DNA of 52,975 nt from an uncultured Alphaproteobacteria bacterium (GCA_944391695.1 CALXUO010000028.1:1-52975); one strand, 5' to 3'. Numbered from the stretch's first letter, positions 43,960-52,967 are shown. The notes: a model not told the origin generated them from the sequence alone. Translations and numbers: made by a program.

Positions 43960-44866
43960 TAGCTCCTATATTTCACGCAAACAAGAACTTCCCCTAAGAG
44001 GAGAGAACACCTCTTTGTTTTTGCAGGTAATAATCTCCATTGCCGTATTTATTTTTGCCATTACCTTATCCGGTGTATTATCAATCGATTCGATGATAGA
44101 CAATTGGAACAAGAGTATTTTAGGCTCGCTTACCGTCCAAATTATCCCCACCAATGACACCGACAAAGAAAAATCTCGTGCCGAAACCTTGGCCTATCAG
44201 GAAAAGGCGGTTGATTTTCTAAAATCGGTCAATGGAGTGATTAAAGTTACCCCATTGTCTGATGATCAACTGACCGAGCTTTTAAGCCCCTGGCTTGGCG
44301 ATGAGGTAAACATATCCGATTTACCGACACCGCGTCTTATTGACGTCAAAATATCACCCGATGCCGACATTGATTTTTCGCAACTGGCCAAAGACTTGGC
44401 TGTTGCTTCCCCGCAAGCATCACTTGACAACCACAAGCTTTGGCTAAACAAGCTCATTGCTTTTGCTGACGGTCTTAATCTGATAGCCTCCACAGTACTA
44501 TTGTTGGTAGCAGCCATAACCTCCGGAGCAATTTTCTACACCACGCAAATGAGCCTAGGTCTGCATCATAACATCATTGAAATCTTACACATCATAGGCG
44601 CCAAAGATACGTATGTTGCCCAACAATATGCCAAACGCATGGCTTTTTTGGGATTTATGGGCGGGGCCATCGGTTTGTTTTTTGCGGTTCCGTCGATTTT
44701 TTTCATTGGCAACTTGGCACTGGAAATTGAAGGTGGCATCATCAGCGATGCCGAACTCGGCTTTACTGATTGGAGCATTATTTTAGCATTGCCTCTGTTT
44801 TCGATGTTAATTTCAATGCTTACAGCCTATTACACCGTCAAAAAAACTTTGAAGAAAATGCTATGA
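43952..44866 (+). CDS. ftsX: Cell division protein FtsX
   Basis: 304 residues. Four membrane segments (about 24-46, 175-198, 220-250 and 275-295) with the periplasmic loop between the first two, and the FtsX core (LLVAAITSGAIFYTTQMSLG, HHNIIEILHIIGAKDTYVAQQ). FtsX is the membrane partner of FtsE. The stop overlaps the next start (ATGA). Confidence 0.94.
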   Translation: MSNSSYISRKQELPLRGENTSLFLQVIISIAVFIFAITLSGVLSIDSMIDNWNKSILGSLTVQIIPTNDTDKEKSRAETLAYQEKAVDFLKSVNGVIKVTPLSDDQLTELLSPWLGDEVNISDLPTPRLIDVKISPDADIDFSQLAKDLAVASPQASLDNHKLWLNKLIAFADGLNLIASTVLLLVAAITSGAIFYTTQMSLGLHHNIIEILHIIGAKDTYVAQQYAKRMAFLGFMGGAIGLFFAVPSIFFIGNLALEIEGGIISDAELGFTDWSIILALPLFSMLISMLTAYYTVKKTLKKML

Positions 44867-45429
44867 TGAAAAAAATATTTATTTTTTGCACTATTATATT
44901 TTTATTTGCCTGGGGTGTTGGTTTTTGCTTATTTGCTTGGCAAATAAACAACTTCACCATAGATAACGACACCCAAACCGACGCCATCATAGCCTTAACT
45001 GGTGGACGCAACCGCATATTAGAGGCCGCAAAGCTTTTTGAAACAGGCAAAGCCGAACGCCTTTTTATTTCAGGGGTTGGCAAAGACATTTCTTTGCAAA
45101 ACATCCAAACCACTCAACAAGTTTCAATTGCCGATGAAAACAATGTAGACATCGGTCACGAGGCCACCAACACAGTTGAAAACGCCAAAGAGAGCACCGA
45201 ATGGGTCAGACAAAATAACATAAAATCGATTCGTTTGGTAACCTCCAATTATCATATTTTTCGTTCTTTAATCGAGTTTCGTGCTCACAATCCCGATCTA
45301 ACAATAATTCTACATCCCGTCTACTCCGAAAACATAGAAAAAAAATGGTGGACGAGTTGGCAAACATCCTCGCTTATTTTCAAAGAATATAATAAATTTT
45401 TATATGCTTATGTAAGAAACATTTTCTAA
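44863..45429 (+). CDS. YdcF/SanA-like DUF218 protein
   Basis: 188 residues from ATG 44863, which overlaps the ftsX stop. One N-terminal membrane anchor (4-27), then the DUF218 domain: DAIIALTGGRNRILEAAKLFE, RLFISGVGK, GHEATNTVENAKESTEW and SIRLVTSNYHIFRSLIEF. DUF218 proteins (ElyC, SanA, YdcF) act in envelope homeostasis or bind nucleotides; the exact role is open. An internal gene of the ftsEX-plsC operon. Confidence 0.88.
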   Translation: MMKKIFIFCTIIFLFAWGVGFCLFAWQINNFTIDNDTQTDAIIALTGGRNRILEAAKLFETGKAERLFISGVGKDISLQNIQTTQQVSIADENNVDIGHEATNTVENAKESTEWVRQNNIKSIRLVTSNYHIFRSLIEFRAHNPDLTIILHPVYSENIEKKWWTSWQTSSLIFKEYNKFLYAYVRNIF

Positions 45430-45439
45430 GAGGAATACT

Positions 45440-46201
45440 ATGTTATTTATTCGTTCGCTTCTTTTAAACATTACCTGTTACGGTATAATTACCATAGGTT
45501 GCATAACCAATTCGGTTGTAGGCTTGTTTTCACGCCCTGCCACCATCAAATTCTGGAATCACTTTTTTATTCCTGGTATTGTCTTATCTCTAAGATACAT
45601 AGGCGGCATCAAGATTGAAATCAGAGGAAGTGAGTATATAAAGCAAGATTGCGGCATCTATGCCGGCAAGCATGAATCTGCCGTTGAGACCTATGTTTTG
45701 AGCAACTATCTCAAAAGAGCTACTTTTGTTATGAAAAAAGAGTTAACCTACATTCCGATATTTGGTTGGGCTCAGGCACTATATGGCATGATACCTATTA
45801 ATCGCTCAGCAGGCTCAGCCGCAATGAAAGACATGCTGCGCCACGCCCAAGAGATGAACAACAATCATCGTCCGATTATTATTTTTCCGGAAGGCACGCG
45901 TCGCCGTCCCGGACAAGAGCCTGTCTATAAACCAGGGGTTGCTCTTTTGTATCAACACTTAAAACTTCCCGTAACGCCTATTGCCTCCAACACCGGCTTT
46001 TTCTGGGCCAAAAACTCATTTTTACGCTATCCCGGCAAAATAATTTTTGAATTTTTACCACCTATTGCACCTGGACTAAGCAAACAAGAGTTTATGGAAA
46101 AACTACAAAATTCTATTGAACAAAAATGTCATGAACTTAATATGGAAACCATCAAAGAACATCCCGAATTAAAAAAAATGCTTTATACCAAACAAGGATA
46201 A
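45440..46201 (+). CDS. plsC: 1-acyl-sn-glycerol-3-phosphate acyltransferase
   Basis: 253 residues. Motif I is KHESAVET, an HX4E variant of the usual HX4D, which I recall as common in Alphaproteobacteria. Motif II is IPINRSAGS, motif III FPEGTRRRPGQEP near 150, motif IV LPVTPIASNTG. It makes phosphatidic acid from lysophosphatidic acid. N-terminal hydrophobic segment 1-25. Confidence 0.93.
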   Translation: MLFIRSLLLNITCYGIITIGCITNSVVGLFSRPATIKFWNHFFIPGIVLSLRYIGGIKIEIRGSEYIKQDCGIYAGKHESAVETYVLSNYLKRATFVMKKELTYIPIFGWAQALYGMIPINRSAGSAAMKDMLRHAQEMNNNHRPIIIFPEGTRRRPGQEPVYKPGVALLYQHLKLPVTPIASNTGFFWAKNSFLRYPGKIIFEFLPPIAPGLSKQEFMEKLQNSIEQKCHELNMETIKEHPELKKMLYTKQG

Positions 46202-46207
46202 ATATTA

Positions 46208-47296
46208 GTGAAAACATTGATATTAAAATACACCGAATTTGCCAAAAACATTTTCTCACACAAGCTTTCTTTTTTTAGAATAAGCATGGTGTCAATAGCG
46301 GCTTGTTTTTTCTCATTTTTCTTGGTTTTCGGTGGTATCTATATCACAGCCTCCCGCAACATGGCAATCAAGCAAATTCGTTTTCATATGTCCCAAACCA
46401 TCAGCTGGCTAAACGAGCTTGGTCTAGATATTGCTTATGACAACATAGAATTTAATTCTCTTTTGTTTTCACCACTGGTAACCATAGACAACTTGCAGAT
46501 ATACAACACCAAAGGGCTTAATACCTGGGTCTTAAAATTCAAACAAATAAAAGCCTACCCCAATATTTTTGGCACACCGCGGATTCGTTTTTCCTCAAAT
46601 GACGGAGGCAAATTCATTTTCAACGACTTTATATCAGACATGACTAGTGGCAATACCTTTCTTGACATAACATCCAACAACGGCAATATAGGCAGTGTCA
46701 TGCTCCATTCAGAGGACATAAATATTCATGACTTTGCCAAGATAGAGCGTATAACCTATCTGCTTGAAAGCGTTTCCGCGCCCACCATTAACAATTCGGC
46801 CAACATTCCCAGTTTTGAAAGTTTCTTTGAAATAAACAATGTTGAGTTAAACGGCCTACTCAACTATCCTTTATCATCTCACCTCACTTTACTTTATGCC
46901 AAAGCCAACATTATGGATAAAATTTCTCCAGACGAGAGCTTTTTAACAACCATGGAATCTTGGCTTAAAGACGGAGGCTTTATTGAGATTCCCAACCTGA
47001 TTGTACAGTGGGAACCGTTAACCTTGGTCGGCCGCGGCAGCATCAACTTCAACGAGCGTTTTTTGCCTAAAGTTAACCTCAACACTTCATCTAAAGGAAT
47101 TTTGCGTCTACTTCAAGACCTGCAAGAGAATAACTTTTTAGAAAACAAAAATGTTTTTGTGGCCAATATTCTGTTATCCAACAAAGCCTATAAGTTAAAC
47201 CCGGAAGACAAAGAGATGACTATTTCCGCACCCATCAGCTATTCTGACGGAAAAATAGCCATCGAGAATCTAACCATCAAAGATTTCAACAAATAA
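46208..47296 (+). CDS. DUF2125-like membrane-anchored protein
   Basis: 362 residues from GTG 46208, with AGGATAAATATTA upstream. One N-terminal membrane segment (about 23-50), then a beta-rich exported domain: IRFHMSQTISWLNELGLDIA, FSPLVTIDNLQIYN, GGFIEIPNLIVQWEPLTLVG, RGSINFNERFLPKVNL. This matches the DUF2125 (COG4093) pattern, a mostly alphaproteobacterial family of unknown function. Last gene of the ftsEX operon. It overlaps the convergent rsmD by 11 bases. Confidence 0.72.
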   Translation: MKTLILKYTEFAKNIFSHKLSFFRISMVSIAACFFSFFLVFGGIYITASRNMAIKQIRFHMSQTISWLNELGLDIAYDNIEFNSLLFSPLVTIDNLQIYNTKGLNTWVLKFKQIKAYPNIFGTPRIRFSSNDGGKFIFNDFISDMTSGNTFLDITSNNGNIGSVMLHSEDINIHDFAKIERITYLLESVSAPTINNSANIPSFESFFEINNVELNGLLNYPLSSHLTLLYAKANIMDKISPDESFLTTMESWLKDGGFIEIPNLIVQWEPLTLVGRGSINFNERFLPKVNLNTSSKGILRLLQDLQENNFLENKNVFVANILLSNKAYKLNPEDKEMTISAPISYSDGKIAIENLTIKDFNK

Positions 47297-47825
47297 ATTC
47301 GACAATTAAGACTTTGGCAATGCCGTATTTGCGCTCATCCATAAGCCTATAACATTGCGGTAAATTACAGGTTTCATCTTTGCAAATCTCAATAAAACAA
47401 AGCGCCCCATTTTTTAATACTGTTTTTAATTGGAGCAACGCTTTTTCGCTCAAATTTTGATGATAAGGAGCATCCATAAACACCACATCAAACTTTTCGT
47501 TCAAAGGCAATTTTTGGGTTGCATCGGCTTTTATGACATTAATTTTGTTTTTTTCATTGGAAAACAAGGCAACATTTTTGAGCAAATCTTTGGGTTCAAT
47601 ATCAACCAAGCAAACAGAAGCAAACCCTTGCGATATGGCCTCCAACCCAAAAGCTCCGCTGCCGGCAAATACGTCGATTAAAGCTAGTTTGCTAAAATCA
47701 TTTCCTCTTAGACTGCGCAAAATACTAAACAATGCCTCACGTGCTTTGTCCGATGTCGGCCTTATTTTATCCGATACTGGGGATATTAATTTTTTGCCTC
47801 TGTATTTTCCGCCAATAATTCTCAT
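47286..47825 (-). CDS. rsmD: 16S rRNA (guanine966-N2)-methyltransferase
   Basis: 179 residues. MRIIGGKYRGKKL and RPTSDKAREALFSIL start the protein, motif I is LIDVFAGSGAFGLEAISQG, and the catalytic motif IV is MDAPYH instead of the more usual DPPY. It modifies G966 of 16S rRNA. The start overlaps the rluB stop by 4 bases. Confidence 0.94.
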   Translation of the reverse strand: MRIIGGKYRGKKLISPVSDKIRPTSDKAREALFSILRSLRGNDFSKLALIDVFAGSGAFGLEAISQGFASVCLVDIEPKDLLKNVALFSNEKNKINVIKADATQKLPLNEKFDVVFMDAPYHQNLSEKALLQLKTVLKNGALCFIEICKDETCNLPQCYRLMDERKYGIAKVLIVEFIC

Positions 47826-48544
47826 AGTTCAAACTTGCTTCCCAATTGTTCGCGCAAAACTTTTTGCGGCACCTCGCGCAGCTCGCCTTTTTTAAGATTG
47901 CCAAGCTGGAATGGACCATAAGATAGCCTAATAAGTCTTGATACTTCAAGCCCCAAATGTTTCATCACCTTGCGGATTTCGCGGTTTTTCCCCTCGCAAA
48001 GTGTAACACTAAGCCAAGAATTTGCCCCTTGCTTGCTTTCAATCTCGGCCTTAATTGCACCATATTCAATTCCGTCAACCGTAACACCTTTTTTTAGTTT
48101 ATCAAACATATCAGGAGTGACATTGCCAAACACTCTCACTTTATAGCGCCTGCTCCAGCCATTTTGGGGCAACTCAAGCTTACGCGAGAGTTCACCATTG
48201 TTGGTCAACAACAAAAGCCCCTCCGAGTTCAAATCAAGCCTCCCGACCGAAATCACGCGCGGCAAAGATTTGGGCAAATTATCAAAAACAGTCGGTCTGT
48301 TTTTTTCGTCTTTGTGGGTAGTTACCAAACCTGCCGGTTTATGATAAAGCCACAATCTGGTATCCTCAACCGCAGGTAATTTCTCACCATCAAGCAATAT
48401 TTTTTCATTTCCCTCAACATTTACTGCCGGATTGGCTATAATTTCGCCGTTAATACTAACTCTTTGCTGTTTTATGAGTTCTTCGGCCTCACGTCTTGAG
48501 CAAACACCGGATCTTGCCATAAATTTTGCAATACGCATTGTCAT
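47822..48544 (-). CDS. rluB: Pseudouridine synthase of the RluB/RsuA family
   Basis: 240 residues. The S4 RNA-binding domain (MARSGVCSRREAEELIKQQRV and NGEI) is followed by the RsuA-type catalytic domain: WLYHKPAGLVTTHKD, SVGRLDLNSEGLLLLTNNG (catalytic Asp) and EGKNREIRKVMKHLGLEVSR. It pseudouridylates 23S rRNA (RluB) or a close relative such as RluF; RluB is the best guess given the length. Coupled to rsmD. Confidence 0.9.
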   Translation of the reverse strand: MTMRIAKFMARSGVCSRREAEELIKQQRVSINGEIIANPAVNVEGNEKILLDGEKLPAVEDTRLWLYHKPAGLVTTHKDEKNRPTVFDNLPKSLPRVISVGRLDLNSEGLLLLTNNGELSRKLELPQNGWSRRYKVRVFGNVTPDMFDKLKKGVTVDGIEYGAIKAEIESKQGANSWLSVTLCEGKNREIRKVMKHLGLEVSRLIRLSYGPFQLGNLKKGELREVPQKVLREQLGSKFEL

Positions 48545-48615
48545 TTTTTTTCTTTCCTTTTTTTATTTCTTCTAGCATAATCTCAAAAAAATACAACAAA
48601 AAAGGCATCTGCAAA

Positions 48616-49074
48616 ATGAGCAACGAAGATTACATGCACCAAGCCCTAATTTTGGCCAAACAAGCCTTTACCGCAGACGAAGTTCCCGTTGGTTGCATCA
48701 TTGTCAACCCCTCAAGCGGCGAGATTATATCTTCTGCCTATAACCTAAGCCAGCACGGCGGCGATGCAACCGCCCATGCCGAAATTTTGGCTATCCAATC
48801 TGCCTGCCGCAAACTAAACCAAAACCGGCTAAGAGACTTGGATATGTATGTTACCTTAGAGCCTTGCACCATGTGCGCGGCGGCTATTTCATTTGCCCGT
48901 ATCAGATGTTTGTTTTTCGGCGCATATGATGCAAAAGGCGGCGGCGTTGTCAACGGGATTAGGTTTTACGAGCAGCCGACCTGTCACCATCGCCCACAAG
49001 TAACCGGCGGCATTTTGGAACAAGAGTGTTCAGCCCTACTCAAAGATTTTTTTAAAACCAAACGTAATCTTTAG
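48616..49074 (+). CDS. tadA: tRNA-specific adenosine deaminase TadA
   Basis: 152 residues from ATG 48616. Zinc deaminase motifs are TAHAEILAI (HAE) and LEPCTMCAAAI (PCxxC), with DEVPVGCIIVN before and FFGAYDAKGGGVVNG after. It deaminates A34 to inosine in tRNA-Arg(ACG). It ends in a 4-base convergent overlap with the PHP gene. Confidence 0.95.
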   Translation: MSNEDYMHQALILAKQAFTADEVPVGCIIVNPSSGEIISSAYNLSQHGGDATAHAEILAIQSACRKLNQNRLRDLDMYVTLEPCTMCAAAISFARIRCLFFGAYDAKGGGVVNGIRFYEQPTCHHRPQVTGGILEQECSALLKDFFKTKRNL

Positions 49075-49958
49075 ATATATTTGGCCAGCTCGGCATAATA
49101 AGCCCTTGTTGGCTTGCCTCTTGCCACAATTGTTTCCAGTACAATCTCAGGTACCTTTAGGTCACCTTTGCCACTGCCAAGTTTTACCTCCGGATGCGCT
49201 CCGCCATGAAAATCCGACCCGCCGCCCGAAATCATCTCAAGCTCTTCAATCATCGCAAGATATTGTTTTTTTAGATCGGCATTATGGTCTGAATGGAATA
49301 CTTCTGCCCCTTTAAGCCCCCATTTTTTCATTTTTTGCAAAAATTCAAACAGCTCTCTGCCATTGAGTTTGGTATGTATCGGATGCGCCAATATCGTCAC
49401 CGCGCCGTTATCCAAAACAAACTCAATTACTTCTTTGGCATCAGGTTCTTTTCTATGCACATACGCCGGCGCCCCTTTATTCAAAAACTTAACAAACCCC
49501 TCATCCCAGTCTTTGACATAGCCAAGCCTCAACATCTCGGCCACAATGTGCGGTTTAACAATTTGTTTCCTCGGATTACCATTTTCATCAAAAGCAACTT
49601 TTTGCCAATCAACCATTATCCCCAATTCATTGAGTTTGTTGACTCTTTCTTTGGCCACTATTTTTCTCTCGGCAATCAAATCATTTTGCCAATCTTGAAA
49701 ATATATCATATTTTTTTGCGGAATATCCAAAGCTACCACTTCCATATTAACCTCCGCGTAGGCAGCCGAAAGTTCGCATCCGTTAATTGTGATGACACCA
49801 TAATTTTTTGCCGCATTGGCAAATTCCTCACATCCGTCCACCATATCATGGTCGGTCAATGCTGCAGCTGTCAAACCGATATCAGCAATTTGTTTTGCCA
49901 ATTCTGTTGGCGTCAACACTCCGTCTGAAAATGTCGAATGTATGTGCAAATCAATCAT
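49071..49958 (-). CDS. PHP-domain phosphoesterase (RNase AM/TrpH-like)
   Basis: 295 residues. IDLHIHSTFSDGVLTPTEL at the N-terminus, ALTDHDMVDGCEEF, INGCELSA, ITILAHPIHTK-like VTILAHPIH, AEVFHSDHNADLK and ISGGSDFHG (all metal-binding histidines and aspartates of the PHP fold). The family includes RNase AM (YciV) and nucleotide phosphatases. Third gene of a chagasin-HAD-PHP run, 7 bases after the HAD gene. Confidence 0.9.
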   Translation of the reverse strand: MIDLHIHSTFSDGVLTPTELAKQIADIGLTAAALTDHDMVDGCEEFANAAKNYGVITINGCELSAAYAEVNMEVVALDIPQKNMIYFQDWQNDLIAERKIVAKERVNKLNELGIMVDWQKVAFDENGNPRKQIVKPHIVAEMLRLGYVKDWDEGFVKFLNKGAPAYVHRKEPDAKEVIEFVLDNGAVTILAHPIHTKLNGRELFEFLQKMKKWGLKGAEVFHSDHNADLKKQYLAMIEELEMISGGGSDFHGGAHPEVKLGSGKGDLKVPEIVLETIVARGKPTRAYYAELAKYI

Positions 49959-49965
49959 TTACCCC

Positions 49966-50613
49966 TCACATCTCAGCCAGCACATCCAAAATCTGCTTTG
50001 GCTTTTCAACAATACGTTTTGCCTTGCAAGCCTTCAACATATCAACACTCCTAAACCCCCAAGCCACGGATATGCAATCAAGCCCAGAGTTTTTTGCGGT
50101 TGCCAAATCCACTTCCGAATCCCCAATATAAACCGCCTCTTCTTTTTTGGCATTTAGTTCTTTCAGCGCCTGCCAAACCATATCAGACTCAGGCTTACGT
50201 TTTAGCCCCTTTCTTTCGCCGATTGCAACATCCACAAACGGATAATAAGTTTTGGCCAAATTTTGCACTGCCTCATCAATTTTGTTAGACACGATTGCTT
50301 GCTTATATCCTTTTTGTTTCAGCTCTTTCATCACTTCGGCGATTTGCGGATAAGGCCTTGTCTTGTCGTTCATATGCAGGCTATAGCGGCGTTTAAATAT
50401 CTCAAAACATTCATCAAATTTGGGGTTATTCAGCCCATTAGGGGTGGCCAATTCCATCAAAACTTTAATACCGTTGCCAAGCATTTGTTTTATTTCCTCG
50501 TCATTATGAGGCAAAAACCCACAAGCTTCTAAAGCGTAGTTTACACTGTCTTTCAAATCATCAAGCGTGTTTAATATAGTTCCGTCCATATCCCAAATAA
50601 TTGTATTTTTCAT
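49966..50613 (-). CDS. gph: HAD phosphatase, phosphoglycolate phosphatase type
   Basis: 215 residues. Motif I IIWDMDGTILNTLDDLKDSV, motif II AIVSNKIDEAV, motif III near KPESDMVW and motif IV VYIGDSEVDLATAKNSGLD are present, with the helical cap (residues 15-85) of Gph and related phosphatases. The substrate could be phosphoglycolate, pyrophosphate or another small phosphate; the name is by analogy. Confidence 0.8.
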   Translation of the reverse strand: MKNTIIWDMDGTILNTLDDLKDSVNYALEACGFLPHNDEEIKQMLGNGIKVLMELATPNGLNNPKFDECFEIFKRRYSLHMNDKTRPYPQIAEVMKELKQKGYKQAIVSNKIDEAVQNLAKTYYPFVDVAIGERKGLKRKPESDMVWQALKELNAKKEEAVYIGDSEVDLATAKNSGLDCISVAWGFRSVDMLKACKAKRIVEKPKQILDVLAEM

Positions 50614-50622
50614 TTTTGTTGC

Positions 50623-51006
50623 CTATTTTGCTTCAATTAACAGCTTAAAAGTTTTATCTTTTTGTGTGTTACATTTTTGCCATGGTCGAAAATAACACCC
50701 CTCGATTTTCACTTTGCCTGGACTAAGCAAACGAAGCTCAAAAATTCTCACTCCGCCACTTCCTACCATATTCTCAGACCTGTCATTCGGAATATATTTT
50801 CCTTCTTTCCATTCAAACTCAGTTGCATCTTGAGGTTGGGGTTCAATCGCCCAAGAATATCCGGTCGACGGATTCTCCGGTAATTTTATCTCGACTTTAT
50901 GCCCCGCACCAACAACAATGGTTTTGCCGTTGTCATTATCGGTTACCACTGTTTTTGAGCAAGCCGCCAGCAAAACTATTAAACAAGCCGTTGCTTTCCA
51001 CTTCAA
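50623..51006 (-). CDS. Chagasin-type (I42) cysteine protease inhibitor lipoprotein
   Basis: 127 residues from TTG 51006, with AAGGAGAAATTAAA upstream. The lipoprotein signal ends LIVLLAAC. All three inhibitory loops of the chagasin fold are present: NPSTGYSW (loop BC), GSGGVRIF (loop DE) and FRPWQ (loop FG). Chagasins inhibit papain-family proteases. The target is unknown; no papain-like protease is in the window. It precedes the HAD and PHP genes. Confidence 0.87.
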   Translation of the reverse strand: MKWKATACLIVLLAACSKTVVTDNDNGKTIVVGAGHKVEIKLPENPSTGYSWAIEPQPQDATEFEWKEGKYIPNDRSENMVGSGGVRIFELRLLSPGKVKIEGCYFRPWQKCNTQKDKTFKLLIEAK

Positions 51007-51144
51007 TTTAATTTCTCCTTATTTCACAAAGCAAGGATAGCACAATCAAACCAGCGTGTAAATCAACAAAATAAATTTTTTATGATGACAAATAAGCCAC
51101 CGTATTTTATATTTATGACAATAAATTATCTCGGGCTAAAAACA

Positions 51145-52365
51145 ATGAAAATCTACCAGGTCGGAGGCTCCGTCCGCGACAAAACAATGAATCTTCCTTC
51201 TCACGACATTGATTATGTCGTAGTCGGTTCTACAATTGAAGAGATGCTGTCTTTGGGTTTTAAGCAGGTCGGCAAAGATTTTCCGGTTTTTATCAACCCT
51301 GAAAATGGCTCGGAATATGCCCTCGCCCGCAAGGAACAAAAATCCGGCAACAGACATGGCGATTTCAGGTTCGAGTTTTCGCCCTCCATCAGCCTCAAAG
51401 AGGATCTAATCCGGCGCGATTTTACTTGCAACGCCCTTGCCTTAGATAGTGATACCCATCAGATAATCGACTATTTCAACGGTCAACAAGATATTAGAGA
51501 CGGCATACTCCGCCACATCAGCCCGCATTTTATAGAGGATCCACTCCGTGTTTTGCGCATGTGCCGTTTTGCCGCCCAACTCAATTTTAAGATAGCACCA
51601 GAGACCATGTCTCTTGCCCGCCAAATGGTCAAGGAAGATATGCTGGCAAATCTTTCGGCAGAACGTATCTGGCAAGAGATTTATCGCGCCCTGGAAACAA
51701 AAAATTTTGATATTTTTATCACCACCATGCAAGACTGTGGCGCATTAGAAAAAATACTGCCCGAGGTTTCAGCTCTTTTTGCAACGCCCGAGCGCTTGGA
51801 CTATCACCCCGAGGGCAATTCTGGTGTGCATACCCTGCTTTGCCTCAAAAACATTGCCGGCCAAAGTCCCAAGATAAAGTTTGCCACCCTGCTGCACGAT
51901 ATCGGCAAATCGGTAACCCCAAAAGATGCCCTGCCGCATCACCCCGGCCATGATAAGGCAGGAATTGAGCTCATCAAAGACATCTGTTCTAGGCTCAAAG
52001 TACCAAACGAATATAAAACTTTTGCCCTTTTGTGTTGCCGTCATCACATGAAATTGCATTTGATACGTCAAATGCGCACTTCAACGCTGGTTGATTTTAC
52101 CACATCTCTTGATAAAAATATCGATGATTTTATCACCGTTTGCCAGGCTGACTTTTTCGGCCGCGGATATAAAATTAGCAAGCAAGAGCAAACTGATTTT
52201 TATGAAAATGTTTCTCTTTTGCAACAAACCCACAAAATATTGTCTGCCCTCAAAGCAACCGATATGCCAGATTTTGCACTTCTGCCCAAAGACAAAAGCT
52301 TTGGCCCGCGCTTCCGCGAGTTCAAAATTAGTGTTTTAAAACAAAAGCTTGAAGCTCAAGACTAA
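51145..52365 (+). CDS. cca: CCA tRNA nucleotidyltransferase (multifunctional, HD domain)
   Basis: 406 residues from ATG 51145. Upstream in-frame ATGs (51082, 51118) are possible but the family starts at MKIYQVGGSVRD. Nucleotidyltransferase motifs are GGSVRDKTMN, HDIDYVVVG (catalytic Asp pair) and RRDFTCNALALD. HFIEDPLRVLRMCRFAAQL is the neck region. An HD phosphohydrolase domain follows (HTLLCLKNIAG, LLHDIGKSV, HPGHDKAGIEL). It adds or repairs CCA at tRNA 3' ends; the HD domain gives phosphatase activities in E. coli. Confidence 0.94.
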   Translation: MKIYQVGGSVRDKTMNLPSHDIDYVVVGSTIEEMLSLGFKQVGKDFPVFINPENGSEYALARKEQKSGNRHGDFRFEFSPSISLKEDLIRRDFTCNALALDSDTHQIIDYFNGQQDIRDGILRHISPHFIEDPLRVLRMCRFAAQLNFKIAPETMSLARQMVKEDMLANLSAERIWQEIYRALETKNFDIFITTMQDCGALEKILPEVSALFATPERLDYHPEGNSGVHTLLCLKNIAGQSPKIKFATLLHDIGKSVTPKDALPHHPGHDKAGIELIKDICSRLKVPNEYKTFALLCCRHHMKLHLIRQMRTSTLVDFTTSLDKNIDDFITVCQADFFGRGYKISKQEQTDFYENVSLLQQTHKILSALKATDMPDFALLPKDKSFGPRFREFKISVLKQKLEAQD

Positions 52366-52393
52366 ATTTAAACTTAAACCAACAACCATACAG

Positions 52394-52615
52394 TTATTGC
52401 AAATCTTTAATACAAAACTCCAATTCTTTGCCATAGAATTTGAGCAGGCGTTGGTAGTGGCGGGCTGCCAAAGGCTTGCCCTGCTCCATAAGCGCAATCA
52501 TATTCATCGATAGCGGTGTTTGCAAGGCGACGTCTTGTAGGCTCAAGCCCCTTTCTTTGCGTAAATTTACTAGTTGCGGCGCAATTTGGGTGCGCATAAT
52601 TTGTTTTAGGTTCAT
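52394..52615 (-). CDS. Small Xre-like HTH protein
   Basis: 73 residues from ATG 52615, preceded at 9 bases by AAGGAG; an in-frame TTG three codons upstream is too close to the site. An Xre-type helix-turn-helix: IAPQLVNLRKERGLSLQDVA, QTPLSMNMIALMEQGKPLA and a C-terminal ELEFCIKDL. It may be a transcription regulator or an antitoxin. It lies 25 bases beyond the terminator of the RNA candidate. Confidence 0.75.
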   Translation of the reverse strand: MNLKQIMRTQIAPQLVNLRKERGLSLQDVALQTPLSMNMIALMEQGKPLAARHYQRLLKFYGKELEFCIKDLQ

Positions 52616-52639
52616 CAGTTTCAACTCCTTATTTTGTTA

Positions 52640-52875
52640 TAAAACAAAACCGCCTTTGTTAAAAAACAAGGCGGAGGAGCTGAAAAACTGCACTAACACA
52701 GTCGCGCTTATTCGCCGTGCAAGCACGCTTATATCACGCACTCCCCCTCGTGAGGAGTTTATTGTTAGTGCGATGTTTTTCAGACACCACTCAAGGCAAC
52801 TCGCCTCAAGCAAAACCAGCCTAAAACAATTTACTTTTTTTAGCAAGCGATTTTTATTTTTAACCGCACCCAACA
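52640..52875 (-). ncRNA. Candidate structured RNA with terminator
   Basis: No coding frame is convincing here. On the minus strand there is a long outer stem (CTGAAAAAC 52775-52783 with GTTTTTCAG 52680-52688, continuing CACTAACA 52763-52770 with TGTTAGTG 52691-52698, internal loop CGAT/TG), with hairpins inside (ACTCC/GGAGT 52740-52758; CGTGC/GCACG 52716-52727) and another 5' of it (TTGAGGC, loop, GCCTTGA, 52791-52809). In the last one the irregular pairs are G-U wobbles only if the minus strand is transcribed. It ends in a terminator (52650-52674). The family is not known to me; 6S RNA is an unproven alternative. Confidence 0.42.
52650..52674 (-). terminator. Terminator of the RNA candidate
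   Basis: Minus strand CCGCCTTGTT, loop TTTTT, AACAAAGGCGG (one bulge), then TTTTGTTTT. Confidence 0.65.
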
Positions 52876-52882
52876 ACCTATG

Positions 52883-52967
52883 GTATAGTAAAAATGTTTT
52901 ATGTAAAATAAAGTTGTGGAAAACTTTGCCAACATCTTTACATTGTCCATGTTTTGTTCTACTATAC
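52883..52967. promoter_or_regulatory. Symmetrical promoter region at the window edge
   Basis: Three inverted pairs are roughly concentric: GTATAGTA/TACTATAC (52883-52890, 52960-52967), ATGTAAA/TTTACAT (52901-52907, 52937-52943) and AAAGTT/AACTTT (52910-52927). TACTATAC reads outward as a -10 box in both directions, with TTTACAT upstream. This suggests divergent promoters, one for the RNA candidate and one for a gene beyond the window. A TTTTCCACA DnaA-box-like site lies at the centre on the minus strand. Confidence 0.4.

Noticed and set aside
52637..52876. A 79-codon open frame on the minus strand over the RNA candidate
   Set aside because: It starts with TTG at the predicted transcript start, has no ribosome binding site, and its composition follows the hairpin arms and terminator rather than a protein.
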